From CAXQZU01 sp964228555 (GTDB lineage Bacteria > Planctomycetota > PLA2 > JAEUHO01): a stretch of 15,188 nucleotides of DNA. The notes under the pieces are model-generated. The model did no database searches, was not told where the DNA came from, and was given only the letters and a program-made list of their open reading frames with translations. Made by a program: the position numbers and the translations under genes. Location of the stretch: assembly GCA_964228555.1 (NCBI GenBank), contig CAXQZU010000002.1, positions 1 through 15,188 on the forward strand, in the 5' to 3' direction. The number at the start of each line of letters is the position of its first letter. Within the stretch, counting starts at the first letter, position 1. Positions 1 to 6,198 of this stretch are shown here, piece after piece.

Positions 1-1002
1 CTCGCGCGCGAACGCGAACAGGCCCAGCAGGCCGCCCGTGTGGACGAAGACGGTGGCCGCGTCGCGCCGCAGGCGGCCGGCGCGCGCCTCGGCCTGCAGG
101 CCCAGCCACGCCTTGCCGGTGTAGACGGGGTCGAGCACCAGCCCCTCGCTGCGCGCCAGCAGCGCCTGCTCGCGCAGCTCGGCCGGCGTCGTGCGCGCGG
201 AGCCCTGGCCCTGGTGGCCGTCCACGATGCGCCAGCGGCAGGTCGCGCGCAGGTCGGCGCCCGCGTACCACAGGCCCACGGCCTGGTCGAGGATGCCGCC
301 CACGCGCCGGTCGAAGGTGGCTGCGTCGTCGCACACGGCCACCCCCACCACGTCGATGTCGGGCCGGCCCCAGGCTGCGCAGCCCAGCGCGAGGCCTGCC
401 GTGGTGCCGCCGCTGCCCGTGGCATGCACCAGCGTGCCCACCTCCACGCCGAGGCCTGCAGCCTGCTCGAGCAGCTCGCGCACGGCCAGCGCGTAGCCCA
501 GCGAGCCCAGCGCATTGCTGCCGCCCTCCGGGATCACGTAGGGCCGGCGCCCCTGCGCGCGCAGCCGCTCCGCCATCGCCCCCATGCGCAGGTCGCGCTC
601 GCGCCAGCCCTCGGGCGTGACGTACTCGATGGAGGCGCCGGCCAGCAGGTCCAGCAGCAGGTTGCCGTCCGGCGGCTCCTGGCCCGTGCCGCGCAGCAGC
701 AGCTCGCAGCGCAGGCCCAGCCGCGCGGCCACCAGCGCCGTGGCGCGCGCAGGGTTGCTGGTCACGGCGCCGCAGGTGATGAGCGTGTCGGCCCCGCGCT
801 CGAGGGCCTCGGCGCAAAGGAAGCCGAGCTTGCGAACCTTGTTGCCGGTGAGCTCGGCGCCGGTGAGGTCGTCGCGCTTCACCCACAGCGGCAGGCCCAG
901 GGCAGCGCCCGCGCGCGGCAGCGGCTCCAGCGGCGTGGGCAGGCGCGCGAGAGGCAGGTGGGCGGGCGGCAGGAAGCCGGCGGCTGCGATCGGCGTGGAC
1001 AT
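1..1002 (-). CDS. D-cysteine desulfhydrase / ACC deaminase family PLP enzyme (C-terminus outside window)
   Basis: This is a fold-type II PLP enzyme of the D-cysteine desulfhydrase/1-aminocyclopropane-1-carboxylate deaminase family. Known members cleave D-cysteine to pyruvate, ammonia and sulfide, or deaminate ACC; they are cytoplasmic. Visible motifs are RDD then LTGNKVRKLG (about residues 43-60, with K55 as the expected PLP Schiff-base lysine), CGAVTSNHARATA (78-90, with the SNH substrate/PLP contact), the phosphate-binding glycine loop TGSGGTTAG (195-203) and DPVYTGKA (291-298). The 334 codons present run in frame to the window edge. The family is usually about 330-340 residues, so only a few residues should be missing. 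The start is the ATG at 1002-1000; there is no clear ribosome-binding site, and an upstream ATG at 1044 is out of frame. Whether it acts on D-cysteine or on ACC cannot be decided here. The gene is divergent from the tRNA-Arg gene. Confidence 0.9.
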   Translation of the reverse strand, partial: MSTPIAAAGFLPPAHLPLARLPTPLEPLPRAGAALGLPLWVKRDDLTGAELTGNKVRKLGFLCAEALERGADTLITCGAVTSNPARATALVAARLGLRCELLLRGTGQEPPDGNLLLDLLAGASIEYVTPEGWRERDLRMGAMAERLRAQGRRPYVIPEGGSNALGSLGYALAVRELLEQAAGLGVEVGTLVHATGSGGTTAGLALGCAAWGRPDIDVVGVAVCDDAATFDRRVGGILDQAVGLWYAGADLRATCRWRIVDGHQGQGSARTTPAELREQALLARSEGLVLDPVYTGKAWLGLQAEARAGRLRRDAATVFVHTGGLLGLFAFARE

Positions 1003-1091
1003 GGGGAGCGCTCGCTGCCGGGACGCCCCGGCACGCCGCCATCATGCGGCAGGCCACGCGCCCCGCAGCGTGGCCGACCACAGGCCCTGCC

Positions 1092-1120
1092 TTGACAGCC
1101 CGCCCACCCGGTGGTGGCAT
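1092..1120 (+). promoter_or_regulatory. Probable sigma-70-type promoter of tRNA-Arg
   Basis: A perfect -35 box TTGACA lies at 1092-1097. A 17-bp spacer leads to a weak -10 hexamer TGGCAT at 1115-1120. A transcription start near 1127 would give a very short leader before the tRNA 5' end at 1132. The -35 and spacing are convincing; the -10 matches only at T, A and T. Confidence 0.5.
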
Positions 1121-1131
1121 CGTCGCGGAAC

Positions 1132-1208
1132 GTCCCCGTAGCTCAGCTGGACAGAGCATCGGTTTCCTAAACCGAAGGTCGGCAGTTCGAATCTGCCCGG
1201 GGATACCA
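1132..1208 (+). tRNA. tRNA-Arg, anticodon CCT
   Basis: The full cloverleaf can be folded by hand. The acceptor stem is 1132-1138 with 1198-1204, with a G-U first pair. The D stem is GCTC/GAGC (1141-1144/1154-1157). The anticodon stem is TCGGT/ACCGA (1159-1163/1171-1175) around the loop TTCCTAA (1164-1170), giving anticodon CCT at 1166-1168. The T arm is GGCAG-TTCGAAT-CTGCC (1181-1197). The discriminator is A1205, followed by an encoded CCA (1206-1208). The 3' part of this gene, from position 38 of the tRNA through CCA, is repeated at 4369-4411, so it served as an integration site. The intact copy is presumably still functional, since the island restored its 3' end. Confidence 0.96.
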
Positions 1209-1212
1209 CCTC
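1170..1212 (+). repeat. attL: tRNA-side 43-bp direct repeat
   Basis: These 43 bp are identical to 4369-4411. They run from the last base of the anticodon loop through the T arm, acceptor strand and CCA into 4 bp of flank. Allowing two mismatches (1163 and 1169), the similarity extends left to 1160, through the anticodon. Anticodon-loop crossover is typical of one class of tRNA-targeting tyrosine integrases. Confidence 0.88.
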
Positions 1213-1213
1213 C

Positions 1214-1314
1214 CCCGCGTAAGCCCGCGGTCGTCAAAGGCTTACGCGGGCGCCGTTCGCACCTGCGTGCAGGTGCGTGAAGAATGTACCGCTACGTTCC
1301 AGCACCGGTGCTGG
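1214..1314. repeat. Cluster of three inverted repeats beside attL
   Basis: Three perfect inverted repeats lie within about 100 bp. The first has 12-bp arms at 1214-1225 and 1239-1250 with a 13-nt loop. The second has 9-bp arms at 1258-1266 and 1269-1277 with a 2-nt centre. The third is a 16-bp uninterrupted palindrome, CCAGCACCGGTGCTGG, at 1299-1314. The first could serve as a terminator-like hairpin for the tRNA transcript, but no T-tract follows it. The others could be protein-binding sites, for example for recombinase or regulator. Apart from these, the 1209-1522 gap holds the short repeated motifs listed in the findings and no convincing gene. Confidence 0.6.
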
Positions 1315-1522
1315 GACTGGCCAGAACGCGCTCTGAATCCGCCACGGATGCGTCCCCGATCCGCCCCCGGTCGACTCGCGCTCCCGCGCGATCCGTGCTG
1401 GGACGGTGCGTGTGCGCCGAGAGCGCAACGACGCGCGTCGCGCGCAGAGCCGAGTTTCCAGCCCTTCGCGGGCGTCCCCCTCACGAGGTTCTGTCGGTCT
1501 TCCGCACCGGAGGTCATCGCAC

Positions 1523-2062
1523 GTGCCCTGGCTTCGCTCTCGTACCGAACGCGCGTCAGGGATCACGACCTGGTCGATCGAGTGGCGCGAGGGCGGGCGC
1601 GGCGGGAAGGTGCGTGCGCGCTCGCTCGGCGCCGTCACGGAGAGGGAGGCCGAGTTCGAGCTCGCCGCCATGCAGGCGGGCAAGGCCACCCGCCGCGAGA
1701 GCCGGACCGTCGAGGCCCAGAAGGCCGTCGACGACTACCTCCGGCACCTCAAGGCCTCCGGTCGGCGCGAGGGGACGATCGAGCACGACGGCGACAAGCT
1801 CCAGCCCCTCGTGGACGCATGGGCTGAGACGCCTCTCGCGCGCTGGTCCCGCTCGATGCTCGAGGGGTTCCTTAACGATTGCGAGTGGGCCCCGTACCGG
1901 GTCCGCAACTCCCTCGGGGTCTACCGCCGCTTCGTGGCGTGGTGCGGCGCCGTCGGCTACGCCTGCGGGGACTTCGTGGCGGGCTTCAAGCCCCCCCCCG
2001 GGGCACGCCCCGCAACCGAGCGCACGGCCCTCACGGGCGAGCGCGGCCAAGTATACTTGCGC
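1523..2062 (+). pseudogene. Tyrosine recombinase/integrase, N-terminal half only
   Basis: The translation from GTG 1523 begins MPWLRSRTERASG and continues with a WSIEWREGG...SLG segment. This is typical of the small N-terminal arm-type DNA-binding domain of phage/island integrases (residues about 1-40). A helical SAM-like core-binding domain follows at about 60-150, with a KAVDDYLRHLKASG start and a VRNSLGVYRRFVAWC helix. Similarity fades near residue 180, where the catalytic domain should begin, and no R-H-x-x-R-Y catalytic residues follow. A good ribosome-binding site, CGGAGG, lies at 1508-1513, nine bases before the start. The reading frame happens to stay open to 2368, overlapping the next gene in another frame; that tail is low-complexity and looks like readthrough of unrelated DNA. 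Family members are about 350-400 residues, so more than half is missing. Identification is by domain pattern, not by search. Confidence 0.72.
2052..2057 (+). promoter_or_regulatory. Candidate -10 box inside a 12-bp palindrome, upstream of the island cargo gene
   Basis: TATACT (five of six matches to TATAAT) sits at 2052-2057 within the perfect palindrome CAAGTATACTTG at 2048-2059. It is one of the few AT-rich spots here, and lies 82 bp before the TTG start at 2139. No good -35 is visible at the expected distance. It could be a promoter, a repressor operator overlapping one, or simply codons of the broken integrase. Confidence 0.3.
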
Positions 2063-2138
2063 GCGTGCGAGTCCAGTGTGCGCCGTGCACAAACCCCACT
2101 GCGCCCGCCAGCTGGCCCGCGTTGCCGGAGGAGCCAAG

Positions 2139-3878
2139 TTGAGCCGGCGGCGGATCACACTCCTCCTGGGCGTGATTGCCGCTGGGCTGCTCCTCATGTG
2201 GTCGCACCCAGGTGGCTCGCACGAACGCTTGCCGTCGCGGATCGCGGACAGGCCCACTGCACCCGATGGCCCCGTGCTGCGCGCGGGAGTTCGGCCAGGC
2301 ACCGGCGAGTCGACCCTCGCCGAAGCGCCTGCCCGGGCGCCCTCGCAGGACCGCGCCATGCCCGATGAGCCCACGCCCTCAGGGTCTGGGGTGATGACCG
2401 GCCGTACGCTGAACGAGTCCGGCGTCACGCTGACTGGGGTACGGATCTATGCGTCCTTCGATGGCGCAGCGAGGGCGGCGAGCGAGGTGCGTAGCGTGCA
2501 GAGCGGCCCGTCCGGGGAGTACGAACTTGTCGTTCCGATCGGGCAGCGGATCGGAGTCATCGCGCTTTGCGACGGCTACGAACCGCTGCACGTCGAGGAT
2601 GTGATGCTTGCCCTCGGCGAAGGCACGCTCAGGCGAGATCTCCGTCTCGCCGCGGGGGTTTCGATCGCGGGGAGGGTAGTCGATCCGGAAGGACGTCCCG
2701 TCGCTGGGGCGTTGGTCATCGCCGAGCCCCCGGGCTCGGACCCGGGCTTGCGCTCGACTACCGTCCTTCCCGGAGCGCGGAGCTTGGGGAGATACCGACA
2801 GGTGACCAGAAGCGGCCCGGACGGCAGATTCGTGATCGCGGGCCTTCGCGAGGGCGTGTCAGTCGGCGTGCAGGTCCGCAAGGCTGGATGGATCCCTGCC
2901 TGGGACCAGGTCGATGGCGTGACAGCCGTGCCGCCGATCGACGCCGTCGATCTTCGAATGGAGCCGACGTACGTCTGCCGGCTGGAGTTCGTGGCGGAGT
3001 CGGCGCGTACTCCTGTTCCAGGCGTGCAGCTCGAGACTCTAGGCGCCGCGAATCTGCTGCCTCCAACGCTGACGGAAGACTGGCTTGAGGGTGGCCCCTC
3101 CGCGCAATCCCTCCGCGCGTCCGGGCGCGTCCAACTCTACGCAAGGCTGGATCGTTCGGCCCTTGCCCGCTCGGATGGAAGGACACTGCGGGGCGTTGCC
3201 AGAGCGGTGGGATTCGAGGAGCGATCCGTGGCGGCCGAGTGGACTCGAAGCGAGGAAGACCCTCCGTATCAGCAAGTCGAGATGCGCCAGCTCGAGTCCC
3301 ATCTCGCTCGTCTTCAGGTCCGGGTCCGGCGCGACGGTGAGGGACCCTACACGGGCCCTCTCGCGGTCGCAGTGCGCCTAGGGGATGGGTCGACGAAGTC
3401 CTTCCCGTGGCTGTTGGTTCGTGACGGCGCTTGCGAAGCGCTGCCACCCCTTCCGCCCGGCCCGACGCGACTTGCTTCGCTCGATGGGGACACATCGCTC
3501 CAGGTGGATGGTGCCATGGATCCAATCGACCTCACGATGGGCACGGTCGACGGGCAGACGGTCGAAGTAGTTCTCCGTGATCGGCCGGATCGAAGCCGAC
3601 TCATGGTCCTCTTGGAGGATGGACAGGAGCGTCCGGCACCCGGCGCCACCGTCATGGTCCAGGGGCTCCGACCGGAGGGCGGAAGCTACACCGTGCTCCG
3701 GACAGAAGCCAACGCCGACTTCAGCGGCATGCATCGCCACGTGTTCTCCATCGAACCAGGGCGGTGCCTCGTGAGCGCCACCCGGAGGGGATTCCAGCGC
3801 GCCACAGCCAGCGCGGATCTGGTCGCAGGGGAAACGCGGACGGTGCGCCTGCAGCTGATTCCTGAAGCACCGCGATGA
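2139..3878 (+). CDS. Membrane-anchored protein with carboxypeptidase-regulatory-like beta-sandwich domains
   Basis: This 579-residue protein is predicted to sit outside the cytoplasm on an N-terminal anchor. After a short basic start (RRR) comes a hydrophobic stretch at about 6-20 (ITLLLGVIAAGLLLM). A Pro/Ala-rich linker follows to about 83. Two domains of the CarboxypepD_reg type then appear at about 84-171 and 173-275. The second shows the signature ISGRVVDPEGRPVAGA-like pattern (residues 175-191, here IAGRVVDPEGRPVAGA) and a GPDGRFVIAGL turn (226-236). A less clear middle part follows, and a third similar domain is likely at about 480-575. There is no peptidase catalytic domain. The start is TTG, chosen because GGAGGAG at 2127-2133 is well spaced and the anchor follows directly; the frame is open further upstream but reads through the integrase remnant. 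It is the main cargo of the tRNA island and is convergent with the DUF433 gene. Its function is unknown; such domains often mediate adhesion or surface display. Confidence 0.72.
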   Translation: MSRRRITLLLGVIAAGLLLMWSHPGGSHERLPSRIADRPTAPDGPVLRAGVRPGTGESTLAEAPARAPSQDRAMPDEPTPSGSGVMTGRTLNESGVTLTGVRIYASFDGAARAASEVRSVQSGPSGEYELVVPIGQRIGVIALCDGYEPLHVEDVMLALGEGTLRRDLRLAAGVSIAGRVVDPEGRPVAGALVIAEPPGSDPGLRSTTVLPGARSLGRYRQVTRSGPDGRFVIAGLREGVSVGVQVRKAGWIPAWDQVDGVTAVPPIDAVDLRMEPTYVCRLEFVAESARTPVPGVQLETLGAANLLPPTLTEDWLEGGPSAQSLRASGRVQLYARLDRSALARSDGRTLRGVARAVGFEERSVAAEWTRSEEDPPYQQVEMRQLESHLARLQVRVRRDGEGPYTGPLAVAVRLGDGSTKSFPWLLVRDGACEALPPLPPGPTRLASLDGDTSLQVDGAMDPIDLTMGTVDGQTVEVVLRDRPDRSRLMVLLEDGQERPAPGATVMVQGLRPEGGSYTVLRTEANADFSGMHRHVFSIEPGRCLVSATRRGFQRATASADLVAGETRTVRLQLIPEAPR

Positions 3879-3942
3879 AGCGCGCGACAGGTCTGGTCCT
3901 CCTCCGATGTGCGGGGACGTCCGAGGAGCGCGACCACGACCC

Positions 3943-4173
3943 TCACAGGCTGGTCAACGCCTCCGCCGGCGACTCCGCCAGCCAAGCCGCAAACGCCAGC
4001 GCCTCATCGAGGTCGGCGCGCTCAAGGTAGGGGTACTCACGCAGGATGGCCTCGGCCGAATGCCCGCCGGCAACCGATCCGAGGACCGTCGACAACGTGA
4101 CACGCAGCCCACGGATGCAGGGGCGCCCCCCCATCACGGCGGGGTCCACGGTGATGCGCGGGAACTTCTTCAC
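3943..4173 (-). CDS. DUF433 domain protein, VapB-like antitoxin candidate
   Basis: This 76-residue protein reads MKKFPRITVDPAVMGGRPCI at its start. RITVDP...GGRPCIRGLRVT is the hallmark beginning of DUF433 proteins. A short helix-turn-helix-like region (about 29-70) follows with EAILREYPYLERADLDEALAFAAW. DUF433 proteins are small winged-helix proteins often paired with a DUF5615 PIN-like toxin encoded immediately downstream, and are regarded as antitoxins. Here the start is a GTG at 4173-4171 without a clear ribosome-binding site. The stop overlaps a GTG (GTGA at 3945-3942) as if translationally coupled to a partner, but no recognisable toxin follows and the convergent cargo gene ends 64 bp away. 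It therefore looks like an orphan antitoxin. It lies just inside the right end of the island. Confidence 0.85.
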   Translation of the reverse strand: MKKFPRITVDPAVMGGRPCIRGLRVTLSTVLGSVAGGHSAEAILREYPYLERADLDEALAFAAWLAESPAEALTSL

Positions 4174-4368
4174 GCCCGCGAGTGTAGAGCACCGCGCACC
4201 GCCAGCGGCGCGGACGATTCCGACCTCAGCCGTCCCAGCACCGCGCGTCAATCCGCGACGCATCCGGGGTGGATCGGGAAATCTCCGCGCCGCGGGCTGC
4301 AGGCTGAAATCGCCCGCTGAGGGCCATTCCTTCGCGTTTGCAGGCAGGTTCCATCCAGCGGCTTCCTG

Positions 4369-4411
4369 AACCGAAGGTCGGCAGTTCGAATCTGCCCGGG
4401 GATACCACCTC
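4369..4411 (+). repeat. attR: displaced 3' part of tRNA-Arg
   Basis: This is a perfect copy of 1170-1212. With two mismatches (4362 and 4368) it extends left to 4359, so it keeps the CCT anticodon, the 3' anticodon stem, the T arm and CCA, but lacks the 5' half of the tRNA. It is not a functional tRNA. It marks the distal end of the inserted element and gives rise to spurious short ORFs on both strands. Confidence 0.88.
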
Positions 4412-4453
4412 GCCCGCTCGCGGGGGCGATCGCAGGCGGCGCGTTGCTGGCTG

Positions 4454-5176
4454 TCAGCGCGGCTTGGAGGGGCTCGGCCGCAGGAAGGCCACGTCCACCT
4501 GCAGCAGCTGGCCCGTGCTCGGATCGGTGAAGACGGGCTCGAACCATGCCGGCTCGAACCCAAGGGCCTCCATCCGTGCCAGCATGGATCGCAGGCTGGG
4601 CGCCCCCTCGTAGAGGGGCACGAGGGAGAGCTCGAGCTGGACCATGTCGATGCCCGGAAGGCTCGCGCGCGCTCCGTCGAGGACAGCCTGCTCGTAGCCT
4701 TGCGTGTCCACCTTCAGGAAGATGCGATCGCCTGGCTGCTGCCACCGGGAGAGCACGCCGTCCAGCGTCTCGACGCGCACGGCCTGCGTGCCCACGTTGC
4801 GTGAGCCGGGGGCGGCGTCCAGCAGGCGCGGCGAGCTGGCCAGCATGGATGCAGTTTCTGGATCGGCTGCCAGGTGGATGCTGGCCTCGCCGGCGACGGC
4901 ACCCAGCGCCGCCTGCACCGCCGTGACACCCGCATCACCGCGCATCCGCTGCTCGAGCCTGCGAAAGGTCTCGGCCACGGGCTCGAAGCACACGATCCGG
5001 CCCTTGTAGCCGCCGCGTCGCAGGCGCCGCGCGAACTGGCCCGTGTTGGCCCCCACGTCGAGGACCAGCGTGATGCCCCGGCGCGCGGCCAGGTCGAGGC
5101 TGGACCGGGGCTGGCCCGGCTCCACGCGCACGAGGTCGCGCCCGGCGAGGCGCAGCAGCGCACGCAAGGGGTTCAT
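4454..5176 (-). CDS. FkbM family SAM-dependent methyltransferase
   Basis: This 240-residue class I methyltransferase is of the FkbM type, a family that O-methylates sugars of glycans, glycolipids or natural products. The SAM-binding motif I is LVLDVGANTGQFARRL (37-52), followed by the acidic motif IVCFEPVAETFRRLE (61-75). The FkbM-typical LKVDTQGYEQAVLDGA (154-169) and VQLELSLVPLYEG (179-191) come later and the C-terminus ends shortly after, so the domain is complete. The start is the ATG at 5176-5174. The frame is open up to an ATG at 5272, but the extra 32 residues are Arg/Pro-rich and unlike the family. The gene lies 113 bp downstream of a second FkbM gene on the same strand, so co-transcription is likely. 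Just beyond its 3' end is attR of the tRNA island, so this is host DNA flanking the insertion. Confidence 0.88.
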   Translation of the reverse strand: MNPLRALLRLAGRDLVRVEPGQPRSSLDLAARRGITLVLDVGANTGQFARRLRRGGYKGRIVCFEPVAETFRRLEQRMRGDAGVTAVQAALGAVAGEASIHLAADPETASMLASSPRLLDAAPGSRNVGTQAVRVETLDGVLSRWQQPGDRIFLKVDTQGYEQAVLDGARASLPGIDMVQLELSLVPLYEGAPSLRSMLARMEALGFEPAWFEPVFTDPSTGQLLQVDVAFLRPSPSKPR

Positions 5177-5289
5177 GGACGGCGCCCCCCTGCCAGCAGG
5201 GCAGCGCGGGCGAGGCAGGCTGCGGCGAACATCGCGCCAGTATCGGTCAGCTCGCCGGCCCGGGAAGGACAATGCTCCACGTGCCGTCC

Positions 5290-6066
5290 TCAGCGCGGCA
5301 GGAAGAAATAGTTCTGGTGGTGGTCGTCGTGCCGCTGGAAAGGCACCAATCCCACCTTGCGCACCAGGACATAGGCGCGATAGCCCATGTCCACCACCGC
5401 GCGGACGGTGCCCTCGGGGTCGGGGTTGCTGTGGGTGCCCGCGTAGATCTCTGTGAACAGGACGGGGCGATGCTTCTCCACGAGGCCCTTGGCCCCCGCG
5501 ATGGCCTGCGCCTCGAAGCCCTCGACATCGATCTTGAGCAGCCCCACCGAGCCGAGATCGAGGCCGTCCAGCCGGCGTGCAGGCACCCGGACCACCTGCT
5601 TGACCTTCTTGCGGTGAGTGTCTCGCATGGACGAGAACGCGTCGTCCTGGGCCACGAACAGGTCCACCTCGCCGTCGCGGTCACAGATGGCGTAGGGCAG
5701 GGGATTCACGCGCCCCGTCATGCCGTTTCGCTCGATGTTGGCGCGCAGCAGCGCATGGGTGCCGGGGGCGGGCTCGATGGCATGCACGGTCGCCCGCGGG
5801 AACGCCCGCGCCCAGAGCAAGCTGTGGATGCCCACGTTGGCGCCGACGTCCACGATGCAGCGTTCCTCGCCGTGGATGGCGAGCAAGAGCGTCGAGGCGA
5901 TGTCGATCTCGCGATCCTCGAACCGGCCCTTGCGGCGCAACGCGCGCCCGATGTCGGAGTGCGGGTCGGCCTCCACGGTCATCCCGCGCACGTCGTAGGT
6001 CCAGCGGGAGACCCACGGCATGAGGCCCACGCAGGCTCGGGACACGCGTTGGAGCGGGATGCGCAT
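5290..6066 (-). CDS. FkbM family SAM-dependent methyltransferase (second, divergent copy)
   Basis: This 258-residue protein has the FkbM layout. An N-terminal lead contains DPHSDIGRALRRKGRFEDREI (34-54). Motif I is CIVDVGANVGIHSLLWA (70-86) and the acidic site is VHAIEPAPGTHALLRANI (94-111). VGLLKIDVEGFEAQAIAGAKG (174-194) and the late HRPVLFTEI strand (199-207) follow. It differs clearly in sequence from the neighbouring FkbM protein, so the pair is not a recent duplication. The start is the ATG at 6066-6064. The frame runs on upstream, but only as antisense of the glycosyltransferase gene. The gene is divergent from that glycosyltransferase and precedes the other FkbM gene, consistent with methylation of a glycan built by a shared pathway. 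The acceptor is unknown. Confidence 0.88.
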   Translation of the reverse strand: MRIPLQRVSRACVGLMPWVSRWTYDVRGMTVEADPHSDIGRALRRKGRFEDREIDIASTLLLAIHGEERCIVDVGANVGIHSLLWARAFPRATVHAIEPAPGTHALLRANIERNGMTGRVNPLPYAICDRDGEVDLFVAQDDAFSSMRDTHRKKVKQVVRVPARRLDGLDLGSVGLLKIDVEGFEAQAIAGAKGLVEKHRPVLFTEIYAGTHSNPDPEGTVRAVVDMGYRAYVLVRKVGLVPFQRHDDHHQNYFFLPR

Positions 6067-6198
6067 GGCCGGAGCATACCGGGACCTCCTCGCGGACGAG
6101 GCTGCCCGGCCGCGAAGGCTGGCGAGCGGCGCATGGCCTCCGTAGGCTGGGGGCATGCTGCGTACGCGCCCGCTGCTGGACCGTGGCGGGAGCCGCCC

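Larger units (their letters stand above)
1170..4411 (+). mobile_element. Small tRNA-Arg-integrated genomic island or integrative-element relic
   Basis: The segment is bounded by a perfect 43-bp direct repeat of the tRNA-Arg 3' end (1170-1212 and 4369-4411, offset 3199 bp). Next to the tRNA-side repeat lies the N-terminal part of a tyrosine recombinase reading away from the tRNA, the classical arrangement of tRNA-targeted integrative elements. The interior carries an anchored beta-sandwich protein gene and a DUF433 gene. Its base composition looks less extreme in third codon positions than the flanking host genes. The recombinase has no catalytic domain, so self-mobility has been lost. The end assignment (attL at the tRNA, attR at 4369) is inferred from the repeat and from which side keeps the complete tRNA. 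Confidence 0.85.

Noticed and set aside
40..1095. 351-codon + strand frame
   Set aside because: Antisense to the PLP enzyme, whose motifs are complete on the minus strand.
1044..1280. 78-codon + strand ORF across the tRNA
   Set aside because: It reads through the tRNA-Arg gene and its hairpins, so it is not a protein gene.
4226..4408. Short minus-strand ORF containing GRFELPTFGSGSR
   Set aside because: This is the well-known spurious translation of a tRNA 3' end; here it reads attR.
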